From positions 992,001 through 1,056,000 of the forward strand of contig JAGKQI010000064.1 in NCBI GenBank assembly GCA_018806915.1: a DNA stretch of 64,000 bases, written 5' to 3'. The position numbers and the translations under genes were made by a program. The notes under the pieces are model-generated. The model was not told the origin of the DNA. It was given only the letters and a program-made list of their open reading frames with translations, and did no database searches. Source of the DNA: Phytophthora colocasiae. Taxonomy: Eukaryota; Oomycota; Peronosporomycetes; Peronosporales; Peronosporaceae. Each line of letters opens with the position of its first letter. Within the stretch, counting starts at the first letter, position 1. Shown here piece after piece: positions 11,164-20,757 of this stretch.

Positions 11164-11262
11164 GCGTCTGGTCTCCATGGCAGTCTCCTATAGGCGTTGT
11201 CTGTCGTTGATCTAAGGCTCAATGTCAATGCAATTCCTCGGTTTCCATCCATCATCTTTGTA

Positions 11263-12741
11263 TTATTTGACTGTGTTTTCCATTGTCAGTCGGATATTAC
11301 TTCGTGTCGGGTTGATCACTTCCCATTCTTTGGAACTCATGAACTCTGTCTGTTGAGAATACACCATGGCTTTGGCTGGGAATTCCTGTAGAACTCCTGG
11401 TCCATTGGCTCGTACTTCATTTGCCACTTCTTCACCATCGTAGCTCTCCCCGTCTTCAATCACATCGTCGCCAAATAACGGTGGTAAAGCGTACGGGTCG
11501 GAACACAATGACGATCGTTCATTGTCCACTGGAGACCGAGGTTTACTCAAGGAGCTAAGTGAACTAGCTCGAGCCATTGTCGTACTGAACTGTTCGACAT
11601 TGGGCATCGCTGTAGTGTGTTGGAAGAGAATCGGTCCACACATTCGACAAACACTCACTGCATCGTAGCAAAATGGAGGCCGGTAGCGAGCAGCAACTTC
11701 CCGTTGTGGAGGCTGGTACCCCCAAAGCTCGTGTAAATCCATGATACATTTGAAAGACACACGGTGTGGAAGGTTCGCAGGGAGGAACGAGAACGTACAC
11801 AAGGCACAATCGACTCGATGGATGAAGCCATAGCGTTCACGAACCAGTTCCTTGGCGTACGGATCATAACGAGACAGAGCTGCTTCAAGTGATGCAGAGT
11901 TTCGTCGTAGTGAGTCGCATTTGGCACGTTCAGCTCGAAGAACTCGGAACTCTCGAGTTAACAGACGTCCAGTGGTCAAGTCCCGCTTGATCTGTTCGTC
12001 GTACGCCATCATCATGGAGCTGTCAGTCCTTAATGGATGTGGACTCGGAGGAGCGATTGGTTTGCTGTCGCGTTTCTTCTTGGGTTTGTGCTTCTTGGGC
12101 TGTTGCTTGATCTCAACTGGTGCTAGTATTGAAGACGAAGAAGGTCTTGAAAGAGAGTTGAGTTGGATATCTGATAGTGATGCGATGGCAGATAGCTCGC
12201 CTTTAGCCTCACTTGGACGTCGTCCAGCTCCTGGTTGTTTGTGACGTTGGCTTGGACGAACAACAGGCGAGAGCATTTGACTGTACGCCTGCTTTAGAGT
12301 AAACGACGTCTGTTTGAGCTTGGAAACGCTGTTGGGCAATGGAGATGATAGACACAAAGTTACAGGAGGAGCGACAACATCCAAAGCGAGTGCTCCAGCC
12401 GCTCGTACTGCCTTGGGAGACATACAAAAAGCCAAAAGCTTCTCCAAAGTCGAGTTTGTGTTGGAATCACCTCGTGCCAATGCGACGCGACATTTGTTGT
12501 GCATTTCAAACCAGAGTTGATCGTCGAGTGGGATTCGTTTGCTCTCGATCTCCAATTGCAGCGCTTTCAAGGTGTCCAGTAACTTGTGCTGAGTGAGGAA
12601 TTCCTCCATGAGTTGAAGGGCGAAGGTTGTGAGTTTGTTCAGTGGCTTTAGCTCTTGATCTTCGTTTTGAGGACCACCTTCGTCACGTTTCAGTGGGACT
12701 TTGTGCTGTTCGACGTCTGGTGCATCCGTAGGCTCTGTCAT
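11263..12741 (-). CDS. LisH-like protein with C-terminal Cys-rich segment
   Basis: A 492-residue single-exon ORF with an ATG at 12741. Residues about 35-62 (FALQLMEEFLTQHKLLDTL followed by KALQLE) fit a LisH dimerisation motif. The middle is basic and Ser/Pro-rich with a KKHKPKKKRDSK patch. Around residues 300-370 there is a conserved-looking block: KELVRERYGFIHRVDCALC, FLPANLPHRVSFKCIMDLHE and SVCRMCGP, with Cys spacing that could bind metal. Similar LisH-containing proteins are often ciliary or centrosomal, but no specific family is assigned. The gene is tail-to-tail with ubiquitin-S27a. Confidence 0.7.
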   Translation of the reverse strand: MTEPTDAPDVEQHKVPLKRDEGGPQNEDQELKPLNKLTTFALQLMEEFLTQHKLLDTLKALQLEIESKRIPLDDQLWFEMHNKCRVALARGDSNTNSTLEKLLAFCMSPKAVRAAGALALDVVAPPVTLCLSSPLPNSVSKLKQTSFTLKQAYSQMLSPVVRPSQRHKQPGAGRRPSEAKGELSAIASLSDIQLNSLSRPSSSSILAPVEIKQQPKKHKPKKKRDSKPIAPPSPHPLRTDSSMMMAYDEQIKRDLTTGRLLTREFRVLRAERAKCDSLRRNSASLEAALSRYDPYAKELVRERYGFIHRVDCALCTFSFLPANLPHRVSFKCIMDLHELWGYQPPQREVAARYRPPFCYDAVSVCRMCGPILFQHTTAMPNVEQFSTTMARASSLSSLSKPRSPVDNERSSLCSDPYALPPLFGDDVIEDGESYDGEEVANEVRANGPGVLQEFPAKAMVYSQQTEFMSSKEWEVINPTRSNIRLTMENTVK

Positions 12742-12958
12742 GATGCAGAAACCTTAGTTGGAAGTCAAGCAGCGAAACATACACTACAATTGCCCCACTA
12801 AAATTACTCGTGCGGTTATCTAAAGCTGAAGTGAAGAATACACCAAGCATTTGATGATCAATAAGGTAAGCGCGAATATATTCTTTCATTCCGTGCTCCT
12901 CACTACCGAGTGAAGGCACCAGGACGTACAAAACATGCTGACTGACTCGAGTTTAAGC

Positions 12959-13909
12959 TTAGTTGGCCTTGGCCTTGAGCTCGGAGAAGGCCTTGGACGG
13001 GTCGTCTCCGTTGGGGTCCTGGAACTTGGAGCCCTTGTCCTTGGACTCCTTGATCTTCGCCCAGATCTCCGTCGCACGCTTACGGTCAGTGACCAGACCT
13101 AGCAGAGCCATGAAGTCGATCGTGAGCTTCGTCGGGTTGAACTGTGCTGTGGCACCGAACTCGCTGGTGGCGTAGTCGTACGGGAACTTGTGGTGCCAGT
13201 TGTGCCAGCCCTCGCCAATGGCCCAGAGCGACACGAACCAGTTTTCACGCGGAGGGATGTTGTCGTAGGTCTGGTAGCCGTAGAAGTGAGCAGCACTGTT
13301 CACGAGCCAAGTAGCGTGCAGAACGGTCACATAACGAAGGAATCCGAGGATGAAGAGTGCGTTCTTCCACTCCTCACCAGCCTGCACGCCCACGATGGTG
13401 GGGAACACGAAACACATAAATAGTTGACCCCACGGGTTGAACTTCTCCTGCAAGACGACAGTCCAGTCAGCCCAGAGATCGTCGTAGTTGAGCTTCGTGC
13501 CAGCCTCCAGCACACGCGGGTCCTTCTTAACCAACAACCAGCCCATGTGTGCGAAGAAAAAGCCTCGGCCAGAGTTGTGCGGATCAGCCACAGTGTCCGA
13601 GTACTTGTGGTGTACACGGTGGTCACGACTCCAGTGGAAGATGGTACCTTGGTTGGCCAAGCAGTTGCACAACATGAGGAAGAAGCGCACGATGCCGTGC
13701 GCCTTGTAACTGCGGTGAGCCCAGAGACGGTGAGCGCCCATAGTGATGCCAAGACCGGAGAGGTAGTAGATGAAGAAGAAGAGCGGATACGTCTCCCATC
13801 GGCACTGGAACAGGCGACGCACACCTTCAATAGCTCCCAAGTGCACCACTGTGATGTAGTAGACCATGAACCAGTTGGCCTCCTTCTTGAACTGCGATAG
13901 TGACATCAT
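12959..13909 (-). CDS. Delta-9 (stearoyl-CoA) fatty acid desaturase
   Basis: The ATG at 13909 gives 316 residues; the next codon is also ATG. The three iron-binding histidine boxes are present: HRLWAH (60-65), HRVHH (97-101) and HNWHH (236-240), plus the NSAAH and GEGWHNWHH signatures of acyl-CoA delta-9 desaturases. Four hydrophobic segments surround the boxes, as expected for an ER membrane enzyme that places the first double bond in stearoyl- or palmitoyl-CoA using cytochrome b5. There is no fused C-terminal cytochrome b5 domain, so a separate donor is needed. The reading frame extends upstream of the ATG without another start, and a short upstream ORF (MRFRTSL) precedes it. Confidence 0.93.
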   Translation of the reverse strand: MMSLSQFKKEANWFMVYYITVVHLGAIEGVRRLFQCRWETYPLFFFIYYLSGLGITMGAHRLWAHRSYKAHGIVRFFLMLCNCLANQGTIFHWSRDHRVHHKYSDTVADPHNSGRGFFFAHMGWLLVKKDPRVLEAGTKLNYDDLWADWTVVLQEKFNPWGQLFMCFVFPTIVGVQAGEEWKNALFILGFLRYVTVLHATWLVNSAAHFYGYQTYDNIPPRENWFVSLWAIGEGWHNWHHKFPYDYATSEFGATAQFNPTKLTIDFMALLGLVTDRKRATEIWAKIKESKDKGSKFQDPNGDDPSKAFSELKAKAN

Positions 13910-14889
13910 GATGGCCAAATGTCCGTGGAGAGAACTGCGTAGGCGACTGGAAATCTCGGAATGGCCAAGCGATGGATGCCAGCCACCACCGCCGGCATTA
14001 AAGACTTGTCCTGAAGCGCATTGTCACGGCTTTTTTATGCAAGGTGGCTGACGTACTTTGGCGAAGCACCGTTGATGTCATCGCCCTTGCAAAACAATAC
14101 ACTTGGTGTTTGTATGCCTTGGTGCGACTAGGGTTCAGTGACGCTTCACTGGAAAACGTGATGATGTCAGGAAGATCATACAAAACCCAAGAGAAATCGA
14201 TATGGAGCGGACTTACAGAGATACATGGATACACTTCACTGCTTTGAGGTGAGAGGTTGTTGTTGATCGGTGGTGCGGCGCTGAAGACCAGCCATCTCGA
14301 CAGCATTAAGCTTTGTCTGGTTGGCTATTAATCAGACGTTCTACGGATTTCCAGACGAATCAAAGCGCTTGAAGCTGCTGATATGAGCTCTGATTGGCTC
14401 AAAGCCGATGTCCGACGTTCTATTTTCTTACGCTGCGCTGTCACGTTCCCAGAGACCATGTCATCATCGCTTGGATTGCGCTGCGTGGCAGTGGATGAAC
14501 GAGTGGAGGAAGCGTTTGTGGCGCTGCTTTCGTAGCCTTCTCAAGCCTCTGACGCCTTCAGGAAACACTCACGCGATCGATCCCAGAGCTTTTCAACCAT
14601 GACGTGAGGTGCTGGGAAGAACGAGAGAATATTGGCGAGTTGTGCCTGTGCGTCGTCACCGTCAGCGACGGCTTGGCTTATTGCTCTGCGGCAAATTAAC
14701 TGTTTAACGTGTCCTTCATGTTGAAGTGGATGGAGTGTTAAACGCCACCAAGCAGCGATGCGCTTCTGTGGCGCCGTGGCGAAGACACGCAGCGTATCGC
14801 CGGGAAGACAGCTCGAGAGGTGGCTATTGCAAGAACTGGAGCTATGCGGATCGAGGCCGACATTAAGTCAACGGCACAAACACTATTTC
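13910..14889. other. Gap, no supported gene
   Basis: Upstream region of the desaturase and of the Old Yellow Enzyme relic. Several ORFs of 60-100 codons occur without domains. The part nearest 14890 may hold more of the decayed enzyme gene, too diverged to read. Confidence 0.4.
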
Positions 14890-15711
14890 TTGTCGATGAT
14901 TCTGTATGCGGCACGTAGGAGGCTGGATCTGTTTCTGTGGAATACCGACGCCTTCTCGTTGCAGCAGCAACAGTTTGGTAGGAGCCTTTTAGTCGCAGTG
15001 GTGCTGAATGGAATGTCTTGAGGAGTATGGAGGGTGTACAGGGTCATGCCACAACTGCCGAAGGGCAATTGCCCCACCCGAATCCTCGTGTTCTTGAGAT
15101 CAGCGAAATCCCTGGTATCATAATTAGACGACTATATGCCCCAGAACGCCCTCGAGGCGGGCTTTGATGGTGTAGAGCTCCATACCGCGAACGGATACCT
15201 GCTGGAGCAGTTCATGTTGAATGGGATGAACCTGGGCACGGACAAATACGGTGGCAGCCCGAAGAACCGTATACGCATCGTGATTGAGGCCCTCGAGGCT
15301 ATTCTTTCTGCTGTAGATTCAAGCAAGGTGGGAATCCGTCTTTCTCCGTTCGGCACAGCGTTCGGGTGCACCAACTTGAACCCTCGTGACATCTTCGACT
15401 ATGTTGTGAAGAAGCTCAACAACTACGACTTTGCTTACATTCATATCGTTGAGCTGCGTGGGATACAACGACCAGCGTTTGATGCACCAGAGCAAGCACC
15501 ACGATTTACCGTAAGATGTACAATAGGGTCATAATTAGTGCACCTGGATATTGTATGACGGTGCTGAAGCTCGCAAGGTAGTCGAGGATGGAACAGTCGA
15601 TCTCGTGGAACGCATCCTAACGTCGAACGAAACCCAATCAATAGGCAGACGATGGGCCTGCCGCAAGATGTGCCGTACGAGACCAGATACACAGACTACC
15701 TGTTACCATGA
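14890..15711 (+). pseudogene. Decayed Old Yellow Enzyme (NADH:flavin oxidoreductase) gene
   Basis: Pieces of an OYE-family protein appear in the right order in different frames. LYAARRRLDLFLWNTDAFS at about 14900-14960 resembles the LQLWHTGR region. TTAEGQLPHPNPRVLEISEI at 15050-15110 follows. ALEAGFDGVELHTANGYL with the NRIRI and VGIRLSPF blocks lies at 15136-15360. The C-terminal PQDVPYETRYTDYLLP ends at 15711. At least three frame changes separate these pieces and no start is visible. Intact relatives are FMN enzymes that reduce enones such as 12-oxophytodienoate. The relic cannot make a functional enzyme as sequenced. Confidence 0.75.
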
Positions 15712-15935
15712 TGACGATGTGCCATATCCATTTGAAAATTTTACTCGTTTCTTATAGCACAAGAAAGAGGACCTGATGGCTGTCATGTGCCTTGCTGAAG
15801 AATGATGGTCATTGAAGTTGCCTTTTTTACGGTGCTGGTATCTACCAAGTTGCGCTAAATTCATTTAAAGTTGCATTATCTCTTTTTATGTTGCCTAACA
15901 CATTTCGACACTTTCTACATAGCTGACACGTCACC

Positions 15936-17666
15936 ATGGTCCTTCAGCGGCTTGCGGCGGTGCTAGCGCTTCTTTCTGCGTGTGTACGCGCCACCGACTA
16001 CCGTGGCATCTCCCCCGAGCTACAGAGCAAGCTCAGCGCCGTGTCCAGTGTACACTACAGCCTTTATTTTTCTCTAAATCTTTCTCTTAATCTGATTCCG
16101 CACTCCCTATTTTTTTATTTTTTTCAGTTCACATGTGACAAGGGACAGCAAAGACTGGAACTCTCGCGCCTGAACGACAACTACTGCGACTGTGAAGACG
16201 GCAGTGATGAGCCGGGGACGTCGGCGTGCTCGCACACTGACGCAGTCTTCCACTGCGTGAACGCTGGCTTCTTCTCTGCTGACGTGCCGACTTCACAGGT
16301 GAATGATGGTCTTTGTGACTGCTGTGACGGCTCAGACGAGTACGCGAGTGGGGTGTCCTGTGCATCGGAGTGTAATGAGAAGATGGAGGCATTTAGAGCG
16401 GGCAAGAAGGACCTGATCGAGCAGGTGGATGCTGGATTGAAAGATCGCGTTGCTCTGGCTGCTGAGGCTCAGAAGCTATGGGATGAAGAAGAGGTAAAGA
16501 AGATGCAGATTGAGACGACGGTGGCGTCCAAGAAGGTGATGGTGGAGCAGTTGGAAGCCAGGAAAGCTGACGAGGAGAGATTGGAGCAGGAAGAGAAGAT
16601 TAAACGCATTGGAGCCAGTAAACAGGAGATTTTATCGCAATTGGGACTGATGGACCTGACTAAGGAGCAATTGCTCTCGATTATTCTGGAGATTGGACGT
16701 ACTGGCGTCTCCGAGAAGCATGAGCTCCTTCCAATTATTCGGAAGGAGAGGGAAGCAGCTTATGAAGGTGAAGGGGAACTGTCCAAGACGCCGATGGAGG
16801 AGAAGGACGAGGCTTTCCGTGAACGGGACGACGCTCGTCAAAAGGAGACGACACGTATTGAGAAGTTGATTGAAGAACGTGAAAAGGAAGAAGAAAAGAA
16901 AGCTCAGGAGGCTAAGGAGGCTCTCGAGAAAGCTGCTGAGGCGGCAGCGGAGGGCAATGAAGCTGAAGTGGCGGAGACTGAGCCTCCAGCTGTTATTGAA
17001 GAGGAAACACCTACGGAGGAGGAAGACCTTACATTGCCTGAGGTGGAGACTCGCCCGATTGATCTGCTGTATGAAGAACTGGCAGCTAGCGAGCGATACG
17101 AGTGGGTCCAAGCAGTAATGACTCGGAAGCTGCATGAGGAAACGAAGAAGGAGCTCACGGAGGAAGAAAAGAAGCTGAGTGATGCTCAGAAGCAGCTGGA
17201 GAAAAACTACGGTGATGATCACGTGTTCTTCGCCCTGCGTGACAAATGCGTGGACTCTGAGGCGGGTCAGTACAAGTACAAGATTTGCTTCTTTGGTAAG
17301 GCCACACAGGACCATACCAAACTAGGCGATATGGAGGATATCAAGGGCCCCGAACCTACTGAAAGTGAAGGTTCTAGCGAAGATACTCCAACTTCTGCTG
17401 AGGTTGAGACGACTGTGAAGGAGCTGAAGTTCTCGAACGGCCAAAAATGCTGGAATGGACCAAACCGATCGCTGGCAGTGAAGCTGGAATGTGGCCCAGA
17501 GCCCATGGAACTCCGGGACATCGAAGAACCCAGTACTTGTGTTTACACTGCGAAGTTGCGGACGCCTGCTGTGTGCAGTGAAGACAGTCGCGAGAAGATC
17601 TTGACATTTAACGATGCGAAGGTTGCACCTCACCACATCGAGATTGAGGTCCCGGCAACCCTGTAA
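15936..17666 (+). CDS. Glucosidase II beta subunit
   Basis: Starts at the ATG at 15936 with a signal peptide (about residues 1-19, hydrophobic LAAVLALLSACVRA). An intron is inferred at 16050-16127 (GTACAC..TTTTCAG). It is 78 bp and without a stop, so the frame stays open across it, but the residues it would encode are a Phe/Leu/Ser run absent from the family. The spliced product is about 550 residues. After the intron come two LDL-receptor class A-like repeats (NDNYCDCEDGSDEP and NDGLCDCCDGSDEY), a long acidic coiled coil, and a C-terminal MRH lectin domain (CWNGPNRSL, LECG, CVYTAKLRTPAVC). The protein retains and positions the catalytic alpha subunit in the ER during N-glycan trimming. No C-terminal HDEL-type signal is present. 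Confidence 0.9.
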   Translation: MVLQRLAAVLALLSACVRATDYRGISPELQSKLSAVSSVHYSLYFSLNLSLNLIPHSLFFYFFQFTCDKGQQRLELSRLNDNYCDCEDGSDEPGTSACSHTDAVFHCVNAGFFSADVPTSQVNDGLCDCCDGSDEYASGVSCASECNEKMEAFRAGKKDLIEQVDAGLKDRVALAAEAQKLWDEEEVKKMQIETTVASKKVMVEQLEARKADEERLEQEEKIKRIGASKQEILSQLGLMDLTKEQLLSIILEIGRTGVSEKHELLPIIRKEREAAYEGEGELSKTPMEEKDEAFRERDDARQKETTRIEKLIEEREKEEEKKAQEAKEALEKAAEAAAEGNEAEVAETEPPAVIEEETPTEEEDLTLPEVETRPIDLLYEELAASERYEWVQAVMTRKLHEETKKELTEEEKKLSDAQKQLEKNYGDDHVFFALRDKCVDSEAGQYKYKICFFGKATQDHTKLGDMEDIKGPEPTESEGSSEDTPTSAEVETTVKELKFSNGQKCWNGPNRSLAVKLECGPEPMELRDIEEPSTCVYTAKLRTPAVCSEDSREKILTFNDAKVAPHHIEIEVPATL

Positions 17667-17975
17667 GCGTGAATCAGCAACGCTGTGAGTGAATCTAGAG
17701 CTGCAGTTATGGGTCAGACGCTCAATATGCGGCAAAATTGATGAAAAATGGATGCTTCCGCTTTACCGGTTAGCTTGTACACACATGAAAAACAACAATG
17801 ACGACCTTCATTCTTCAGCAACTTTGAATCTATGGTATCACGCTTTGCTCATGGCGAAAATGCAAAATACGATCGAATCCTCACGAAGAGAATACAGCAA
17901 GAGGAACAGAAAGCAGCAATCAACATTAGGATGCCCAGTTACCTTCGATAGAATAGACTCGGAATCATTAGCTTT

Positions 17976-18950
17976 TCAGATGAAAAACATGCGGTTGTCG
18001 AGTTTTTCGTGCAGTTTGGTAAACTCAAACTTACACGAGTCCGTGGAATCATCGTCGGATGACTCGCTCAGGAAGAGCCGTGCTCTACCAGCAGCCAAAT
18101 GCGCGTAGTACGCAAGAGTAACAAAAGACACCGAATGTGTGCACCGAGCGAACATAATATGTTATATCCATGATGGTAGGTCAGACGTTGCACTTCTTCC
18201 GCCGACATCTTGTTGTCATCATGCAGCACAGTGTACTCGATTAGTTGGGAGAATCAACGATTCCAGTATCAAGGACAGTTCCTGGACATTGCCCTTACGG
18301 TCACCATCTCGTAGGTCCTCCGGAAACGCGCGGTTATGATGACACTTTGTGGGTGATCGGTGGGTCATACCCATCGGAAATCATCATAACTTCCTTGTAC
18401 AGTCCACCTGCATAATGCCATAGAACTGACCTTCGCTCACACCGTTTCTATAGTAGATAATATGCTCCAGTTTCCGGTTCGTACTCTGGTAGAAAGCCAA
18501 GAAGAGATCGCGCAACATCTGCGGCAAGTGTTGAATGTCGCTGGAAGCCTTCTGCACAGCCACTCGAGCAACGTATTTAGCAGAATAGCTACCAAAGCAA
18601 GCAACAACAGAAGCGATCGAAAGTTGTTCGCCATACCTGGACGAGGGTGCTCCACATCAGCACCGATAAGAATCATAGGTGCTACTCGCCAACGGCAACG
18701 GTCCATGGAGAACCGAGTTCTCCCACCGAGTTTCATGTTCATCTTCAGACAAACATTCGTGCAGTATTGAGGCTTGGGATTACGAATGTTCCGCGCCACA
18801 ATGCACAGACTGGGATTCCAAGAACCGTGTCAGACATTCGCTTGATGTCACCGTAGACACCAACACCCTTGTCCTGTTTGGAGCTTCGGATCATCATTGT
18901 TCACTTCGAGTATGCCCCGGTTCGCCATTACATTCGTAGCCTGGACCAAC
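17976..18950 (-). pseudogene. Argonaute (MID-PIWI part) pseudogene
   Basis: Reading the minus strand from 18950 to 17976 gives the C-terminal half of an Argonaute protein in pieces. A MID-like VQATNVMANRGILEVNN comes first, then the NPKPQYCTNVCLKMNMKLGG block and ILIGADVEHPRPG, the usual PIWI segment with its first catalytic Asp. MLRDLFLAFYQSTNR, IIYYRNGVSEGQFYGIM, then a His-Asp-Asp-Asn-Lys-Met segment and a C-terminus ending RMFFI follow. At least three frameshifts break it and no N-terminal PAZ region is recognisable. Argonautes carry small RNAs in gene silencing; this copy is dead. Flanking 18951-19240 may hold more of it. Confidence 0.8.
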
Positions 18951-19480
18951 GACTCGGTCGCGACGTTCGGTTTTCAACTCCATTGTTTCTGTCTGCTCTT
19001 TCGTGGATGTCATCGTGATCACGAATATAAACGCAAGATGCCTCGGAGTAGCCACGCGCACGACCGATGTAGTCACGAAATTGATCGTGTTGTCCTCGAC
19101 TTTCGTAGTTTCCATTACTGTGCCATCTTCTGCCTGGAAATTCTGTGCAACGTCCAGAGCTGTAGCTTCCTCTTCACAGTGATAATCACCGTAATCTCTT
19201 CCTTGGTTCTTCATGCTTTAGCTTGTTGTCTTGGACGAAGTGAATGCATGAATGAGGAAATCAAAGGATTCCAGCCGTTGACACGTCCCAACTCAACGGT
19301 TGAAGGTGTTGTCCAACATGTTATAATACCAGATCTCAGCACGATTGTTCTCGTTTTAAATCCCCAACGAAAGTAGAAAAAAAAAGTGTTGTGAAAAATC
19401 CTCAGAACAGTTTTTCATTCACGGATTAGTTTGTCTCGAAAACGATCTCTATCAAAATTATGCTAGAGTTGTTCGACGTT
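18951..19480. other. Gap between Argonaute relic and RxLR gene
   Basis: An open minus-strand frame at 18894-19214 may continue the Argonaute relic, but I cannot align it with confidence. Nothing else is seen. Confidence 0.35.
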
Positions 19481-20164
19481 TTACGAGCTCCGGTATTTCT
19501 TGGCCCTGTAAAAGTCGCTGTATTTCACCCAAAACGGGTAATTGTTGCTGCCTTTCGGGTTCTTGCCGAGCTGCAGCACATATCCAATGTGTTCCGGGTC
19601 CTTGTTTGCCTTGTACCAAGCCGAGAAGATTTGGTCATCGGTTTTCCCAGTTTTCAGCCAGATATTGTAGATTTGTCCATCGTGTAGACCAACTTTCCGC
19701 CACAGCGAGTAGATGTCGTCCATACTCTTGCCTTGCCTCGTCAAAATACCGTAGAGAGTTTCCGGGTTGAGCCCGTTCCTCAAGAAAAGCTGCGAAACTT
19801 GCTCCTCCGACTTCCCCAATCGAATCCAGCGGGTGTAGATCTTGTCCGTGTCTTTCCTTTGACGCACCCACAGTCGATAGATATCGTCATCGCTCCATCT
19901 CGCCTTTTGCAAGGACTTGTACTTGCGCATCAGGTTCCAGTCGCTCGCCTTCGACGTTCCCTTTTTGATGATGTTCTTGAAACTCGACGGGAAAATTCCT
20001 CTCTCCTCTTCATCGTCGCTCTCGATCGTATCAACACTTCTCAACGAGCGCTTGGCCAGAGGAGACACCACCGCTTGATACTCATTGTCCTGGCCAGAAG
20101 AGAGCGCGTCACATGTCGTGATGACGATGCACAGTGCCAGCAGGAGCACGTACGTGAACTTCAT
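19481..20164 (-). CDS. RxLR-EER secreted effector with eight 14-residue repeats
   Basis: A 227-residue single-exon gene. Residues 1-20 form a signal peptide (FTYVLLLALCIVITTCDA). An RSLR motif lies at 39-42 and an acidic EER motif at 53-55, the spacing typical of host-translocated oomycete effectors. Residues 93-204 consist of eight head-to-tail repeats of exactly 14 residues with the pattern D/E-x-I-Y-x-x-W-x-x-x-G-K-x-x (for example DKIYTRWIRLGKSE and DDIYSLWRKVGLHD). They look related to the short helices of WY/LWY effector folds but are unusually regular. The C-terminus is basic and aromatic. An initiator-like sequence lies 38 bp upstream. Host target unknown. Confidence 0.9.
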   Translation of the reverse strand: MKFTYVLLLALCIVITTCDALSSGQDNEYQAVVSPLAKRSLRSVDTIESDDEEERGIFPSSFKNIIKKGTSKASDWNLMRKYKSLQKARWSDDDIYRLWVRQRKDTDKIYTRWIRLGKSEEQVSQLFLRNGLNPETLYGILTRQGKSMDDIYSLWRKVGLHDGQIYNIWLKTGKTDDQIFSAWYKANKDPEHIGYVLQLGKNPKGSNNYPFWVKYSDFYRAKKYRSS

Positions 20165-20201
20165 TGGGCTTTGACGACGTGGAGAGCTTGGGTTACAAGG
20201 A

Positions 20202-20215
20202 AAATCGAGAAGTGA
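20202..20215 (-). promoter_or_regulatory. Oomycete initiator-like element of the RxLR gene
   Basis: On the minus strand the sequence TCACTTCTCGATTT matches the oomycete initiator TCATTYYNCAWTTT at 12 of 14 positions. It lies 38 bp before the RxLR start codon, within the usual distance. Confidence 0.4.
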
Positions 20216-20757
20216 GAGTTATACATGAGCCAGCAAACACATCACATGATTCTCGTTGCTTTCTCGGCAGTACTCGTAGGCTTTGATGCGTCGGTCATCC
20301 ACGGATGCGTTATGTCTTCACTTTTGAAGGTGTGAAAGCTATGAATTGGCAAGAAATGAGAACCAATTGTTTTTCTTCAATCGATTATAGCGATCGTACT
20401 TCGAACGAGATAGTCATGGAAGAGATTTTTTTTGCTAAACTCTACAGTACCTGTGGATAACTGATCTACAGGTATGTTGATCATCAAAGATAACTACCTA
20501 GACTGATCCACAATGTGTGGATTCCACATGAACTGGTCGCCCATCATGTTCATGTGCTGCATGATACAGTTTTCATTTCTGTCAACACCTTTGTCGATAT
20601 GATTACAACCACTGTGCTGTACTTACTGTGAACTTGTGATGCTACGCACTAGGAAAAGTGACCGAAATGCAATTCATTTGCTTCGCTACGCTGAATTTAA
20701 CCGCAAATGTGCAATCCATATGCAATATTTTTTCTCTTGTGGGTCGAGTATCCTAGC
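20216..20757. other. Gap, no gene seen
   Basis: About 540 bp of AT-rich sequence between the divergent RxLR promoter and the 3-prime end of the NAK-family kinase gene. No ORF, repeat or RNA gene is recognisable. Confidence 0.5.

Noticed and set aside
16632..17315. 227-codon minus-strand ORF opposite glucosidase II beta
   Set aside because: Leu-rich shadow of the Glu/Lys-rich coiled coil on the plus strand.
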